A program made the translations under genes and the position numbers. 64,000 nt of DNA from Anodontia alba (Eukaryota > Mollusca > Bivalvia > Lucinida > Lucinidae), in NCBI GenBank assembly GCA_964016985.1, contig OZ024830.1, positions 19,058,387 to 19,122,386 of the forward strand. Reading direction: 5' to 3'. Below, in pieces: positions 20,396 through 30,381 of the stretch. The first letter of the stretch is position 1. Every line of letters starts with the position of its first letter. Under the pieces are notes generated by a model. The model had not been told where the DNA came from, ran no database searches, and worked only from the letters and a program-made list of their open reading frames with translations.

Positions 20396-20524
20396 ATTAC
20401 CAGACTACAGAACTATGGATTCTAGGAGCTGGCGCAGGACTTTTTGAGTTCAAGTTCTAGACTAATTTTTCCCTGATCTGTGACTGGTGGCAAGTATGGG
20501 TTGGGTGGGCATCAAAATCTCATA

Positions 20525-20930
20525 CAGTAAAACCTTAATAACTCAAACATCGATGGCTAGTTTATCATGGCTAATTCAAACTCATTTTTTAGTCCTTAGG
20601 AAATTCTCTTGATAGGCCTAGAAAGCAAATATTTATGGATATCTTTCAGAAATTTTCTTATTCTATCATTAAATGTATGTTGTGTGTACTCATTAGAATT
20701 GCCTCATAGAGGCAATTCTAATAAGTACACACAACATACTATTCCAATGAGTACATTCAACATACCAATATTATATAGAAGGTCCAAAGACATCCCTAAA
20801 CTATATGTATTTGCCTCCTGGCTTGGCATTATGATTAATCCTCAGTGGCTCAAACTACCCATGTCTAGAATAAATTAATTTACATGGTCCCAAAGATGTT
20901 CAAGTTATTGAGGTACGACTGTATATGGTA
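20525..20930. mobile_element. Family G hairpin element
   Basis: Ends 'CAGTAAAACCTTAATAACTC' and 'AGTTATTGAGGTACGACTG' are imperfect inverses. Stem 'GTTGTGTGTACTCATTAGAA' / 'TTCTAATAAGTACACACAAC' is at 20668-20730. An 89-codon frame crosses it but has no protein signature. Confidence 0.65.
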
Positions 20931-21590
20931 AGAACAGATCCAGTGGTCATAGCTCAAGAAAGATACATTGTTTCAAGCAAAAAAGTACTTCTTATTTCTC
21001 TAGGAAAACATCTTATGTAGGCACTCAATAAGAAATTGTTGTAGTTTTTCAATTATTGCCCTTGACAGGTAAATGCAAAGTAGTCCAAATACTAACTTGG
21101 TCTTTCTAATTGGAAGCATCTGTTTCTATCATAGATCTGCAATGGATTTTAACTGACTTTTAATTTTAAATTTTTTCGACATCCATGTGAAAAAGTTATT
21201 AACATTATACATTTTATCACAAAGAAAAAGTTTCTTTTTGATATTTTGGAAGTTTTTTCCATATATGACCATTTTAATTTAGATTTCTCAAGGAAAAGGC
21301 AGATATCCTTAATGGAGATGCTAATGATAAAAGCAGAAGAATCCAAATTAATTGGACCCAGTTGTTTACACAGAGTTCTATGGGGAGATAATTGACTGCT
21401 GTCTCCCATTAAATCACATCAGTGAGGCAATTGATCACCCACAACTTATGTTTTCACAGAGGAATAAAACAACTAGCTGAATATTCAGCTATCTAGAGCT
21501 TAGGCAAGTTAATTCTAATATGGCAGGAGAATACAAGTCTACTATGACTCTAATGTTGAAATAGGCAAGGGCAAGGGGATATTGATTTAC
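20931..21590. other. Intron sequence, mostly unassigned
   Basis: A short GTACTC-family remnant ('TTCTTATTTCTCTAGGAAAAC', 'GTAGGCACTCA') lies at 20990-21035. The 86-codon minus frame at 21149-21409 has no recognisable motif. Confidence 0.4.
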
Positions 21591-21786
21591 CTTGGCTCCA
21601 ATGTTGATACCCTCTGTAACGTATTCACATCATATAAGAATATTCTTGGGTCATCTCCTGTTAAGGCAAAATGTGTTGACTCAGGATTTATGGCTAATGT
21701 TAAAATCTGGTTTTGATTTGGCTCATTTATAGTGTGAAGACAGTCCCCTGAGGTGTAATGCCAGAACTTCACCATACCAGAGGCAT
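21591..21786 (-). CDS. WD40-repeat protein, exon (196 nt)
   Basis: Acceptor ...TGTTTTTCAG and donor CCAAG|GTAAAT. Two leading bases complete a Tyr codon (TAT) split with the upstream exon; two trailing bases start a Ser codon. Peptide: ASGMVKFWHYTSGDCLHTI, then QNQILTLAINPESTHFALTG and DDPRIFLYDVNTLQRVSTLE. This is one full blade end (VKFWHYTSGDC) plus one complete blade (IFLYDVNTL). Typical eukaryotic WD40 chain. Confidence 0.92.
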
Positions 21787-21959
21787 CTGAAAAACATATT
21801 ACAATTTATGTTATACAATATATACAGGTGTGATTTCATTATGACATGCATGGTCTATATTTTCTGGGGGAAAATATGAAAAAAATTGCCAGTTTGTCAT
21901 CTGCCAAATTTATCCCTATAGTGGTAATGGTTAAAAGCATTATAATTCAAAACTGAACC

Positions 21960-22075
21960 TTAATCAACATCAGCTTACAAGATGCTAAAAGAATATAAGG
22001 ACTATCTGTCATAACCTGGGGATCTCCTTGTTTAATCTAATCTGTGTGACAGGAAGATAAATAGAAGGATAAAAA
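21960..22075 (-). pseudogene. Degenerate partial duplicate of the 22519 exon end and donor
   Basis: On the plus strand 'CAGCTTACAAGATGCTAAAAG', 'GGGGATCTCCTTGTTTAATC', 'TAATCTGTGTGACAGGAAGA' parallel 'CAACTTACAGGATGCTAAGAG', 'CAGGATCTCCTTGTTTGAATC', 'TAATCTGCGTGGCAGGAAGA' of the real exon at 22513-22600. The order and spacing agree, and it includes the donor region. Stops and small indels make it non-coding. Lies in the next intron downstream. Confidence 0.8.
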
Positions 22076-22168
22076 GATTACTCCATGGATAATTGGGCTG
22101 CATAAATATCACTTACTGTGCTTGTTATCTGCTGATAACACCACTAAAACATGATTCTTGCAACAATT

Positions 22169-22382
22169 TTAACCCTTGTCCTGCTGAATAAATTAAGATG
22201 CCACACCCACTCCTAATTTTCAGCCAATAAGATTGCTTTATCCAGGTTGTTGATACAAATTCACATTCTTAATGACAGACAGTGCAGATCTAGGTCAGTT
22301 GGCTTCTTCAGAAGCCAACTGATCTGGATCTACACTGTTTGTAAAGGCAGGATATATCTGGGTTCAGCATGACAAGGGTTAA
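22169..22382 (+). mobile_element. Family A TTAA element, copy A5
   Basis: TTAA-flanked, CCCTTGTCCTGCTGAA / TTCAGCATGACAAGGG. Full hairpin with tip GGCTTCTTCAGAAGCC. Confidence 0.88.
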
Positions 22383-22518
22383 CCGAAAACCTGAGCCATA
22401 ACCCTTTAGTCGTTTAAGAAATAACTGCATAAAAAGCAAAATTTAGGCAAAAATAGTATGATATAAAAAGTTTGAAATTTTATGATATTTACTGTAATCA
22501 AAATCAGAAACAACTTAC

Positions 22519-22669
22519 AGGATGCTAAGAGAATGTTGGGATTCTTTGTTTTATCCTCAGGATCTCCTTGTTTGAATCTAATCTGCGTGGCAGGAAGACG
22601 ACATTTCACCGTCTCATCATCTTGAAGTGTGTACAGATGATTACAGGTTAGTGGGTATGTCTGATAGAT
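22519..22669 (-). CDS. WD40-repeat protein, most 5' exon recognised (151 nt)
   Basis: Acceptor TTTTATGTTGCAG and donor ATCCT|GTAAGT. Begins in phase 0, so at least one further 5' exon must exist. Peptide: IYQTYPLTCNHLYTLQDDET, then VKCRLPATQIRFKQGD and NPNILLAS. The stretch from LPATQIRF to NILLASYASGMVKFW is a WD40 blade, with a GDPEDKTKN loop between strands. The start codon and preceding exons were searched for between 22700 and 30250 without success. Confidence 0.88.
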
Positions 22670-22695
22670 CTGCAACATAAAACAATATGATTGTT

Positions 22696-22912
22696 TTAAC
22701 ACTTAGCGCTCTGGGTAAAATTTTCAGCAGACGACATTTTGAAATATTTTTCTTACTTTTCCCAGAAAACAGGATTAGACATTTCATGCAAATTGTCTCC
22801 CAAGGAGACAATTTGCATGAAATGTCAATCCTGTTTTCTGAAAAAAAAAAAATAAGAAAAATATCATCAATTTGTTGTCTGCTGAAAATGCCCAGAGAGT
22901 GGTAAAGGTTAA
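22696..22912. mobile_element. TTAA-D hairpin element
   Basis: TTAA-flanked: TTAACACTTAGCGCTCTGG ... GAGAGTGGTAAAGGTTAA. Subterminal 'CAGCAGACGACA'. Central stem GACATTTCATGCAAATTG with mirror. Confidence 0.85.
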
Positions 22913-23034
22913 TATGCAGCCTCCTGTTTGCATACTGTATATGAGATCTTTTCTCCTGTTATGCTGTTATGCATCATAAATTAACTCTTAACCTCACAAC
23001 TGCAACAGATGACATTTTGTTGAGTATGTATACT

Positions 23035-23362
23035 CTGCATCCCTGCCCATTTCAGGACTTCTGTGTATGGAATCCTATCTTGCCACTTGATCTTTAGAAA
23101 TTTTCTAAGACAGCTTGTATGAAAGTGGTTCAGTCTTTTGGCATGCCATTGGTAAACTGTCCAAGTTTCGCATGCTTACGTTGGCAGCACTACCGATTTA
23201 TATACTTTCAGCTTTGTGTCAAGTCTGATTCCACTTCGGTCCCAAATACTTCCACGTAGCCGGCCAAATGCTGCACTAGCTTTGGCAATTCTAGCAGTGA
23301 CTTCATCATCAATGTGCACAACTCTGGACAATGAGCTTCCAAGGTAGGTGAAGTTGACTTTT
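23035..23362 (-). pseudogene. Non-LTR retrotransposon RT C-terminal fragment
   Basis: Minus-strand conceptual product includes VNFTYLGSSLSRVVHIDDEV, IAKASAAFGRLRGSIWD, GIRLDTKLKVYKSVVLPT, ACETWTVY, then RLNHFHTSCLRKFLKIKWQD. This is the region after the palm domain in LINE reverse transcriptases. A short deletion with a stop falls between VLPT and ACETW. Both ends are truncated. Recognised from motif order only. Confidence 0.85.
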
Positions 23363-23559
23363 GATATGGAAAATGAGGGTCAAGATCAGCTTGCACATTA
23401 AACTTTGTGCAGTCTGATCACAGCCTTTGTATGCTTACAGAATAAAATGGATACTGTAGATGAAATCAACAAGCGGAGAATTTTGGCCCCATCAGCCTGC
23501 ATATTGCATGACTCAAGAGACATTTTCTCAAGTGGGCATCATGTATTGTGTAATGCTGA

Positions 23560-23776
23560 GCATGCTGGGTAAAAATTTCAGCAGACGATACTTTGAAATA
23601 TTTTTTCTCATTTTTGCTACAAAATAGAATTTGAAACTCCATGCAAATTGTCTCCTTTGGAGACAATTTGCATGAATTGTCAAATCCTGTTTTCTGAAAA
23701 AAAAAACAGAAAAAAAAAAAAAAACACTGTCAACTTGTCATTTGCTTAATTGGCCCAGAGAGTTGGATGGATTAAC
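23560..23776. mobile_element. TTAA-D hairpin element
   Basis: GCATGCTGGGTAAAAATTTC, CAGCAGACGATAC; stem 'CATGCAAATTGTCTCC' with mirror; right end CCCAGAGAGTTGG...TTAA. Contains an A-rich tract (23696-23724). Confidence 0.75.
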
Positions 23777-23972
23777 CCATAACATGTCAATCACTACTGC
23801 AGCAGATGCCATTTTGATTTTTTTTTTCATTAGTTTTCAGAGAAAATAAGACTTGACATTTCCTGTGAATCTTCTGCTGATTCACACAAAATGTCAAGTC
23901 TTATTTTCTCTGAAAAATAATCAAAAACAAATTAAGAATGTCGTCTGTTACAAATTTGCTTGGTGCTTTAAG
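23773..23972. mobile_element. TTAA-C hairpin element abutting the previous one
   Basis: TTAACCCATAACATGTCAATC ... 'GTTACAAATTTGCTTGGTGC'; stem 'GACATTTCCTGTGAATC' and mirror. The TTAA at 23773 is shared with the neighbour's right end. Confidence 0.65.
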
Positions 23973-24213
23973 ATTTTTAAATCTTGTACTATTTATAAAA
24001 TGATGTCAACAAAAACATCTCCTGCCGTGTTCAGTAAATTCTTGGTTCCAAATCTGATACAGATCAGACAGCGCCCTAGAAAAAGAGGGGTATCCAGATA
24101 AAATATAATTATCCATGAAGACATGAACTTTGAAATATCATTAGAATTGTTTCCCTGAGACAGTTCTTATGAGATGTTACAGCATCTGTTTTTGTTTTAA
24201 AAAAAAAAAACAT

Positions 24214-24420
24214 TTAACCCTTAAGCGCCAAGCAAAATTTGTAGCAGACGACATTCTAAAATAAAATTGTTTTTCTTAGAAAATAAGCCTTGAAATTTCA
24301 TGTGAATCATCTGCTTGGCAGATGATTCACATGAAATGTCAAGACTTATTTTCTAAGAAAACAAAATATATATTTAAAAGTGTTGTCAGCTGCAGTTGTG
24401 ATTGGCGCTTTAAGGGTTAA
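24214..24420. mobile_element. TTAA-C hairpin element
   Basis: TTAA-flanked, CCCTTAAGCGCCAAGC / TTGGCGCTTTAAGGG. Subterminal GCAGACGACATTC on the left and GTCAGCTGCAGTTGTGATTG on the right. Stem 'TGAATCATCTGCTTGGCAG' and mirror. Confidence 0.88.
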
Positions 24421-24439
24421 TCTTCAAAGCTCCAAAGTC

Positions 24440-24560
24440 ATCAAAGCTTTAGATAAGGCAATTTTTTCAAAAAAAAAATTTTTTTTTCTTATTTCTAAAT
24501 GAAAACTTGTTGTATGTACTTATCTTAAGTGCATCAGAAAGGATCTACTAATAATTACCT
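24440..24560. mobile_element. GTACTC-family fragment
   Basis: 'GATAAGGCAATTTTTTC', 'TTCTTATTTCTAAATG', 'GTTGTATGTACTTAT'; the return arm is lost. Confidence 0.45.
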
Positions 24561-24574
24561 ACAGCATGGCTCCA

Positions 24575-24760
24575 GATATGGCATTTTTTCATATGAAACT
24601 TGTTGATATTCTTCTTATTTCTCCACAAAAACAAACATTCTGGTTACTCATTAAAGCACCTTGCCAAGGCACTTCTAATCAGGACCCACTACCGGTATGT
24701 TTTTTTGTTGAGGAATAAGAAAAATATTTTCCTGGTACCCCTCTTATGTAGAGTAACGTC
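24575..24760. mobile_element. GTACTC-family hairpin element
   Basis: 'TTCTTATTTCTCCACAAAAAC', stem 'CATTAAAGCACCTTG' / 'CAAGGCACTTCTAATCAGG', and 'GGAATAAGAAAAATATTTTC', then CCCTCTTATGTAGAG. Confidence 0.65.
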
Positions 24761-24900
24761 ACAAAATACATTTTTCATGGAGAAGTAAGAAAAAATACTT
24801 GATTAAATACTCCTCTTAACTAGAGCTATGAGCCTTGATAAAATGAAGTCTTACCACTAATTGTACTCAGGGATATGTCTAAGCAGTGAGTGTAAATCCA

Positions 24901-25141
24901 GGGCCCAGATGTTCAAAACTTAACAAAGTTGTTAGCCAATGTGACCTTAAATTTTTATCTTGAAATATGGCAAATACATTGATAATTTTTGCTGAAAAAA
25001 TGTGAGTAGCTTTTGCATTGCAAAAGCTACTCACATTTTTGCAGCAAAAATATGAATGTATTTGAAAATACTCTAGCTACAACAGTTAACGACTGTCAGT
25101 AACGAGCTCGTTAAGTTAACAATGCTTTGAAAACTGGGCCC
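24901..25141. mobile_element. GGGCCC-family hairpin element, copy 5
   Basis: Termini GGGCCCAGATGTTC and AAAACTGGGCCC; stem AATGTGAGTAGCTTTTGC and mirror centred near 25018. Confidence 0.85.
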
Positions 25142-25247
25142 AGGTCAAACTGCTCCCAATCAGCATGTTTACTGTTTGCTGCTCAAACGGTACTTTTTAG
25201 ATACATCATTCCTTACTATACTTATCCCAAAATTTGAAAGGCTCTGT

Positions 25248-25372
25248 GCACTGAAGTGCCATACAATTCATGATTGTACGGTATTTCATTGCACACAGCC
25301 CTTAATTACCATCCTTCCATCATCTCTATATGACTTTAAAAATGTTGAAAGGGAGATAAAACACCACTGATT
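25248..25372 (+). mobile_element. SINE family 2, 3' part
   Basis: Shares 'TTCATTGCACACAGCCCTT', 'CCATCCTTCCATCATCTC' and 'GTTGAAAGGGAGATAAAACAC' with the copies at 830 and 3968. The promoter head is absent (5'-truncated). Confidence 0.55.
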
Positions 25373-25399
25373 ATTTGAACAAAACCATTTGGCTACCTA

Positions 25400-25612
25400 A
25401 TAGTTAATGCACAGCTCTTGATAACGTTTTTTTTTTTCAACCCAAAAGTATTGATATTTTCCTTATTTCTCCACAAAAACATATGTTGTGGGTACTTATT
25501 AGAAGCACCTTGGTGAGACACTTCTAATGAGTACCCACAACATAATTATGTTTTCATGGAGAAATAAAGAAAATTATAAACCTGATACCCACTCTTATCT
25601 AGACCTACGTAA
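25400..25612. mobile_element. GTACTC-family hairpin element, well preserved
   Basis: Left AGCTCTTGATAACG, right ACTCTTATCTAGACC; arms 'ATATGTTGTGGGTACTTATT' and 'ATGAGTACCCACAACATA'. Confidence 0.75.
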
Positions 25613-25734
25613 TAATGTCTTAAAAGTATTGACAGAATGACAAACAGTGACCCCAATTAAACTTCCCCAAACGGGTCTTCACTGTTTACTGGGGCCTATC
25701 TGTCAGAATATTTAGGGTACCATATTTACCCTAA

Positions 25735-25930
25735 GTATCTGAACACCTCAACTCCTAACAATACTTGTTCTATAAAATTTGAACAAGTAAATTTACTACC
25801 CAATGTTGTGTCTAAAATTTGCTTAGTGAATGGCAAACAAAACAGATACTGATGAGAAACCATGTTCTGCTAGGTCTCATCTGGGTCTACACTGTTTGCT
25901 CAGGCCTGTCTGTCTGAATACATGCGGTAA
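25735..25930 (+). mobile_element. Family K element
   Basis: 'AGTATCTGAACACCTCAAC', 'CTTGTTCTATAAAATTTGAAC', 'AATTTGCTTAGTGAATGGC', degenerate hairpin 'ACAGATACTGATGAGAAACC' / 'AGGTCTCATCTGGGTCTAC', end 'CAGGCCTGTCTGTCTGAATAC'. Confidence 0.65.
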
Positions 25931-26389
25931 ATCCTGTGACATCATAAGGTTAAGGCCATAGTCTGATGACAGTTCTTGATAAGAACCGAAACTGTCACAA
26001 GTTAAGTGAAAATTTTTATTTGGATATGACAAAAAGTATTCTTTGGATAAATGTGAACCTATTCAGTGAAAAGCTGTCTTGTCTTCAATTTAAGGGTATT
26101 TGAAATTTTGCTGAAATGTGTGCAGATTCAGATCATCCTGAATATCTAAACAGACTCATCAGAGACTTTGCAGTCTGTTGATATATTCTGTCAGATGACA
26201 TTGTAGGTCCTGATCAGACTGTGCAGAAGCACAGTCATTCTGGAACTTTGCTGATGGTCTCTGCCTGATAATACCTTTTTACATGGTCTGGCCCATTTAT
26301 GGTAAGGTAGACTTTTGGCCCTGATTTAAAATTCATTACAATATACTTTATTAAACAATTTATTATGCATTTCACAATGCATTATGTTT
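25931..26389. other. No gene seen
   Basis: Contains short inverse pairs ('GTTCTTGATAAGAAC' at 25972-25986; 'GACTGTGCAGAAGCACAGTC' at 26217-26236) that look like degenerate hairpin elements of unknown family. Confidence 0.4.
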
Positions 26390-26615
26390 TTACGCTTAGC
26401 ATGCTGGGTAAAAATGTCGGCAGACAACATTTTGAAATATATTTCTTATTTTTCCAAGAAAATAGGATTTGACATTTCATGCAAATTGTCTCCTTATGAT
26501 ACAATCTGCATCTGCATGAAGTGTCAGATTCTATTTTCTAGGAAAAATAAGAAAAATATCACCAATTATGTAGTCTATTGTGTTAGCCCAGAAAGTGCTG
26601 GCGGGAATAACAAAC
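26390..26615. mobile_element. TTAA-D hairpin element, diverged
   Basis: 'GCTTAGCATGCTGGGTAAAAA', 'CGGCAGACAAC', stem 'TTTCATGCAAATTGTCTCC' with an imperfect mirror. Confidence 0.65.
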
Positions 26616-26671
26616 CCTTTAAATAGCATTTTATACCAGGAGTAAATGATGTATGTGCCACGTACTGTTTT

Positions 26672-26881
26672 GAACCCTTTAAGTGCCAGTCACAACTGCA
26701 GCAGATGACACTTTGAAATAATCCTTTTTTATTTGTCATAGACAATAAGTCTTGACATTTCATGGGAACCATCTACTTGAAAAATGATTCCATGAAATGT
26801 CAAGAATTATTTTCAATGAAAAACAGAGAGAAAAATTAGAATGCCATCTGCTATAAATTTTGCTTGGCACTTTAAGAGTCA
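26672..26881. mobile_element. TTAA-C hairpin element
   Basis: 'AACCCTTTAAGTGCCAGTCAC', 'GCAGCAGATGACAC', stem 'CTTGACATTTCATGGGAACC' and mirror, 'CTTGGCACTTTAAGAGTCAA'. TTAA is mutated on both sides. Confidence 0.7.
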
Positions 26882-26999
26882 AATGTAAAAGGTATTTGGT
26901 ATTCAGCACATATTTCATCTACAACTAGGGTAAGCATTCAAGACCAATAGGAAAAGCAATAGATCTCCTCTTAAGCCTGAATAAACTAAAGTTTAATAC

Positions 27000-27190
27000 T
27001 TAACATCAAGTAAAAATTTCAGCAGACATTTTATTTTTCCTAGAAAAAAGAATGACATTTCATGCAAATTGAAGATTTGCATGAAGTATCAGATCCTATT
27101 TTCATCTGAGATTTTTGTGAAAAAATAAGAAAAAATATCTGTTTGCCAACTGCTGTACTTGCCCTTAGTATGATAAGTATTTACAACCAT
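27000..27190. mobile_element. TTAA-D relative, decayed
   Basis: 'AGTAAAAATTTCAGCAGAC', 'ATTTCATGCAAATTGAAG' / 'TTTGCATGAAGTATCAG', 'GAAAAAATAAGAAAAAATAT'. Outer ends not clear. Confidence 0.5.
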
Positions 27191-27483
27191 AATAACCCTA
27201 AGATAACATTTTGAAAGGCCAGTCACATAGCACTTGGTCAGGCAATGGAATCAACCAATCAGAAATAGGTAGCCTAATGTAAACCATCTAAAACTTCCAC
27301 AGGCTACACATATACAGGAATTTATTGGCTTGATATACTTAAAATGGATAAATTGCAATGAAACACCAATCAGCTGACAATTTTATCTTATTCAACATCT
27401 TTGGCAGAAAAAATAAAATTTCAAAAGTTATTGATTTCAGTAGGAATTCGCTGCAAACAGAGGAAGGGTGTGATATGGGTAAA

Positions 27484-28595
27484 CTGAGAAAATGGACAAA
27501 GTTGAAGTTAGAGCAGTCATGAAGTACTTCTGTAAGAAGTGCATATCCCCGAAGGAAATTCATGATGACTTCATTAAAACCAAGGGGGTGAGTCTCCTTC
27601 TTACAGCATGGTGAAGAAATGGGCTGCCAAATTTAGGAGTGGGAGGGATAGCATGGAGGATTACGAATGGTCTGGGCACTCTAAAGAGGCTACTACAGAC
27701 TAAAATGTTGAGCTTGTGCACAATCTGATCATGTGTGACAGGCGAAGCCTGCATGATATAGCTAGACAAAGAGGCATAAGTTTTGGGGCAGTTCAGTCTA
27801 TTTTGACAAATATCTTAGGGATGTCTAAGGTCTAAGCTAGATGGGGCCCCAGAATGTTGGCCAAAGAGCAGAAAAAGAGCAGGCATGATATTTCTAAGTA
27901 TCTCCTGTCTCTCTATGAAGATGACCCTGAGGAATTTATGCATCATGTTGTGACCAAGATGAGACTTAGATCTATCACTTTGATCCTGAGGCCAAAAGCA
28001 GAGTATGCAATGGAAGGACCCTGGCTTACCACTCCTAAAAAATTTAAGAGTTTCTTCAGCTGGGAAGATGATGACCTCTATCTTTTGGGATTGCCAGGGT
28101 GTTATTATGGTGGATTACCTTGATCGAGGAGGGTCACACAACAAATGATGCATATTATGCAGAAGAACTTAGGCAGCTGCAATGTAAGATTGTGAAGAAA
28201 AGAAGAGGAAAGTTGGCTTGAGGTTTTCTGCTCTTGCAAGATAATGCACCAGCCCACACCTCTCGTTGCTATGGCTGCTGTGACTAAATACAGGTCCTTC
28301 CCCATCCCCTGTATTCTCCAGATGTAACCCCTTCAGACATCTATCTGTTTCCAAATCTGAAAACTAACCTTTGGAAGCAATGATGGCACTACAGTTGCTG
28401 TTGATGATTACTTAAGGGACCAGGAAGAGGGTGTCTATTTTGAAGGGATTAGCAAAATGGAACAGCACTGGAGAAAAAGTATCTAAGTAAAGGGAGATTA
28501 TATTGAGAAATAATTGCACAATTTCTGCTCTTGGTCATTCCCAAAGTAAAGAGGCTGAGAACTTTTTTATTTTGATAGTGCCTCGTAGGTTGCCA
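27484..28595 (+). pseudogene. mariner-family transposase relic
   Basis: The three frames together read as a mariner transposase: HTH region (VEVRAVMKYFCKKCISPKEI; SYSMVKKWAAKFRSG), second HTH and linker (NVELVHNLIMCDRRSLHDIA; SFGAVQSIL), then WGPRMLAKEQKKSRHDISKY, DQDET, HHFDP-like, LQDNAPAHTS and YSPDVTPSDIYLFPNLK. All three catalytic-region aspartates can be located. At least three in-frame stops and several frameshifts destroy the gene. The 3' end GGCTGAGAACTTTTTT ... CCTCGTA fits a mariner terminal repeat; I could not find the partner 5' repeat. The 89-codon frame at 27854-28123 is a fragment of it. Confidence 0.9.
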
Positions 28596-28803
28596 CCTAG
28601 GTTGCCACTCCTAGAATATTACCCAAAGTTTGGACTGATTCTTACACAGCACAGCTGATTTCATGCTGGTTCCCGCCTGTGACTTGGCAACATAAATCTA
28701 AATTATATTAGGTCAAAACTAAGGTCGAGTTCATTTCTGCTTTCATATGATAGTGGCTTTTAAGACTAAATAATAAAACAATAAAGCTATTTCACGCATC
28801 ATT

Positions 28804-29504
28804 TTAACCCTTGTCATGCTGAACCTGGATATATCCTCTCTTTGCAAACAGTGTAGATCCAGATCAGTTGGCTTCTGAAAAAGCCAACTGAACTGGATCT
28901 GCACTGTTTGCCATTAAGTATGTTAATTAAGAAATAGATCAGCTCTAGCAGTGATTTGTTGAGTAATAAACCACTGTTTGGAGGTCAGTTGTAAAGTAGA
29001 TCAAATCACGAGCACGGAGCGCAAGTGATTTATCTTCTTACAACTGACCGACAAACTGTGATTTATTACTCAACAAATCACGCACAAGAGCTGATCTATT
29101 TCGATTCTAACACATAGAAAATGACGAAAAGGTAATTGTATCCTTTAGATTTTTCAAACTTTCCGCCATCAAATAAAGAAATCCCGCCAAAAGTTTTGAC
29201 TGTAACGCTGACGTTTACATGCATTTCTTACGTTGCTGAAGTGAGAAAGACGACGTTACACAGTCTAGCGTCGTAGAAACTAAGACTGACATCAGCAGCG
29301 TGTCGAAATGATGTCGGAAAGGCGCCAGATAGGGTCGCGTGTTTCCGCCCAGTGATTTATTGCATAATATATCACTGAGTTTAACCACTGGCTATATAAG
29401 CAAGGAGTGTTAGAATTTCTAGCAACAATCTTGATCAAGCAAAGATTGGCTGACAATTAGAAGGGGGTGTGGCATCATAATCTATTCAGCAGGACAAGGG
29501 TTAA
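28804..29504 (-). mobile_element. Family A TTAA element, copy A6, split by an insertion
   Basis: Left half TTAACCCTTGTCATGCTGAA with full hairpin to about 28928; right half from about 29422 (AACAATCTTGATCAAG, GATTGGCTGACAATTAGAAG) to CAGCAGGACAAGGGTTAA. The two halves are collinear with intact family A copies once 28930-29420 is removed. Confidence 0.85.
28930..29420. mobile_element. Unclassified element nested in A6, higher GC
   Basis: About 490 bp of different composition from its surroundings (CpG-containing stretches at 29000-29350). Ends look like inverted repeats (AGAAATAGATCAGCTC; GAGCTGATCTATTTCG at 29090). Internal long inverse segments 'CAGTGATTTGTTGAGTAATAAACCAC' (28960) and 'GTGATTTATTACTCAACAAATCACGC' (29059) span a stem of about 130 bp. 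The right third, to 'GTGTTAGAATTTCTAG', is not palindromic. No ORF. Confidence 0.6.
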
Positions 29505-29898
29505 AGAGAAGTGCAAACAACTGAGCCACAATTTGAGAAAATATATCCTCTGACATCTGATAAGAAATCTTCATCGTCTGCAACAAGAAACTTTGCATCC
29601 TTGGCTGTCCAAAATGCACCCAGCCAATGCACAAGCTGATCTGAATCTGCACTGGGCGCACATGGAGGATAAGTACATTTTCTGACAATGCAGCTCAAAT
29701 TACCGTATACTTTTTAGCTTTGTAAATGTGCATACATGTATTATATTTTTATTTGTTCACCCAAATTTCCAGGTTCTATTATTATGTAATAATTCCAAAT
29801 CTGGAAATCAACCATGGTCGCTCAGTGTCTTCCATTGCAAATGAAGTGAAATAGTCTCATAGGTAAGTTTTCATTGATATGTCATATCTCATATCTCA
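29505..29898. other. Family M fragment, otherwise unassigned
   Basis: 29575-29700 holds 'CCAATGCACAAGCTGATCTG' and 'AATCTGCACTGGGCGCACATG', matching family M pieces at 7795 and 8158. The rest has no recognised feature. Confidence 0.4.
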
Positions 29899-30125
29899 TT
29901 AACTCATTTACTCTGGGTAATTTTGCATGCTTTATTTTTTGTCGTCTGTGGATTTTTTTTTTTATAAAATTATCTTTTAAAAAAAATCTGTCAGGAACAC
30001 CATCAGAGTGTCAAACAGTTTGGATCCAGATCAGGCCCAACATTTTGTCAGATCTGATCTGGGTCCAAACTGTTTGCAAAGGCGATCAGCAGACGACAGA
30101 AGTCGCCATTAGTGGGGAAAGAGTA
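29899..30125. mobile_element. TTAA-E hairpin element, copy 1
   Basis: TTAACTCATTTACTCTGGG; 'GTCGTCTGTGGA' left and 'CAGCAGACGACAGAAGTCG' right. Hairpin 'GTCAAACAGTTTGGATCCAG' with loop CCCAACATTTTGTC. The second copy is at 49586-49816. Confidence 0.75.
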
Positions 30126-30254
30126 ATCCTCTATAGGAATAATAATACTACATTTGCATCCTATGTTTGGCACATGAAATGTGCAGTTTTAACTGGGGAC
30201 CCATTTTCTTAACATCTTTTCTAAAGCTTCTCTTGATCACTTAAACTCACAGCC

Positions 30255-30381
30255 TTAGTACACAACTGATATGTCTACTGGGTCATAGATCAGCGGTATC
30301 CTCATAACTTGTATCTGAGAGTCATTTGTAATAGGAAACTCAATATTTTCCCATATGGGAAGATCAAAGCCCCAGCGAATT
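30255..30381 (-). CDS. Possible terminal exon of an unidentified gene
   Basis: On the minus strand AAAAGTGCAG precedes 127 nt: one base completing a codon, then 41 codons and a TAA at 30255-30257. The peptide IRWGFDLPIWENIEFPITND followed by QIQVMRIPLIYDPVDISVVY has protein-like composition and no repeat character. The other frames are quickly closed. The acceptor has a weak polypyrimidine tract, and upstream exons were not located. I do not recognise the family. The real protein could end here, or this may be an old pseudo-exon. Confidence 0.4.

Noticed and set aside
23958..24110. Possible exon after CCCCTCTTTTTCTAG on the minus strand (24090)
   Set aside because: A good acceptor, but the following frame (about 22 codons) has no WD-like pattern, no donor with matching phase, and did not connect to the 22669 acceptor.
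29819..29875. Possible start exon ATGGAAGACACTGAGCG on the minus strand
   Set aside because: The frame runs only 17 codons to a stop and has no convincing donor; not enough to extend the WD40 gene.
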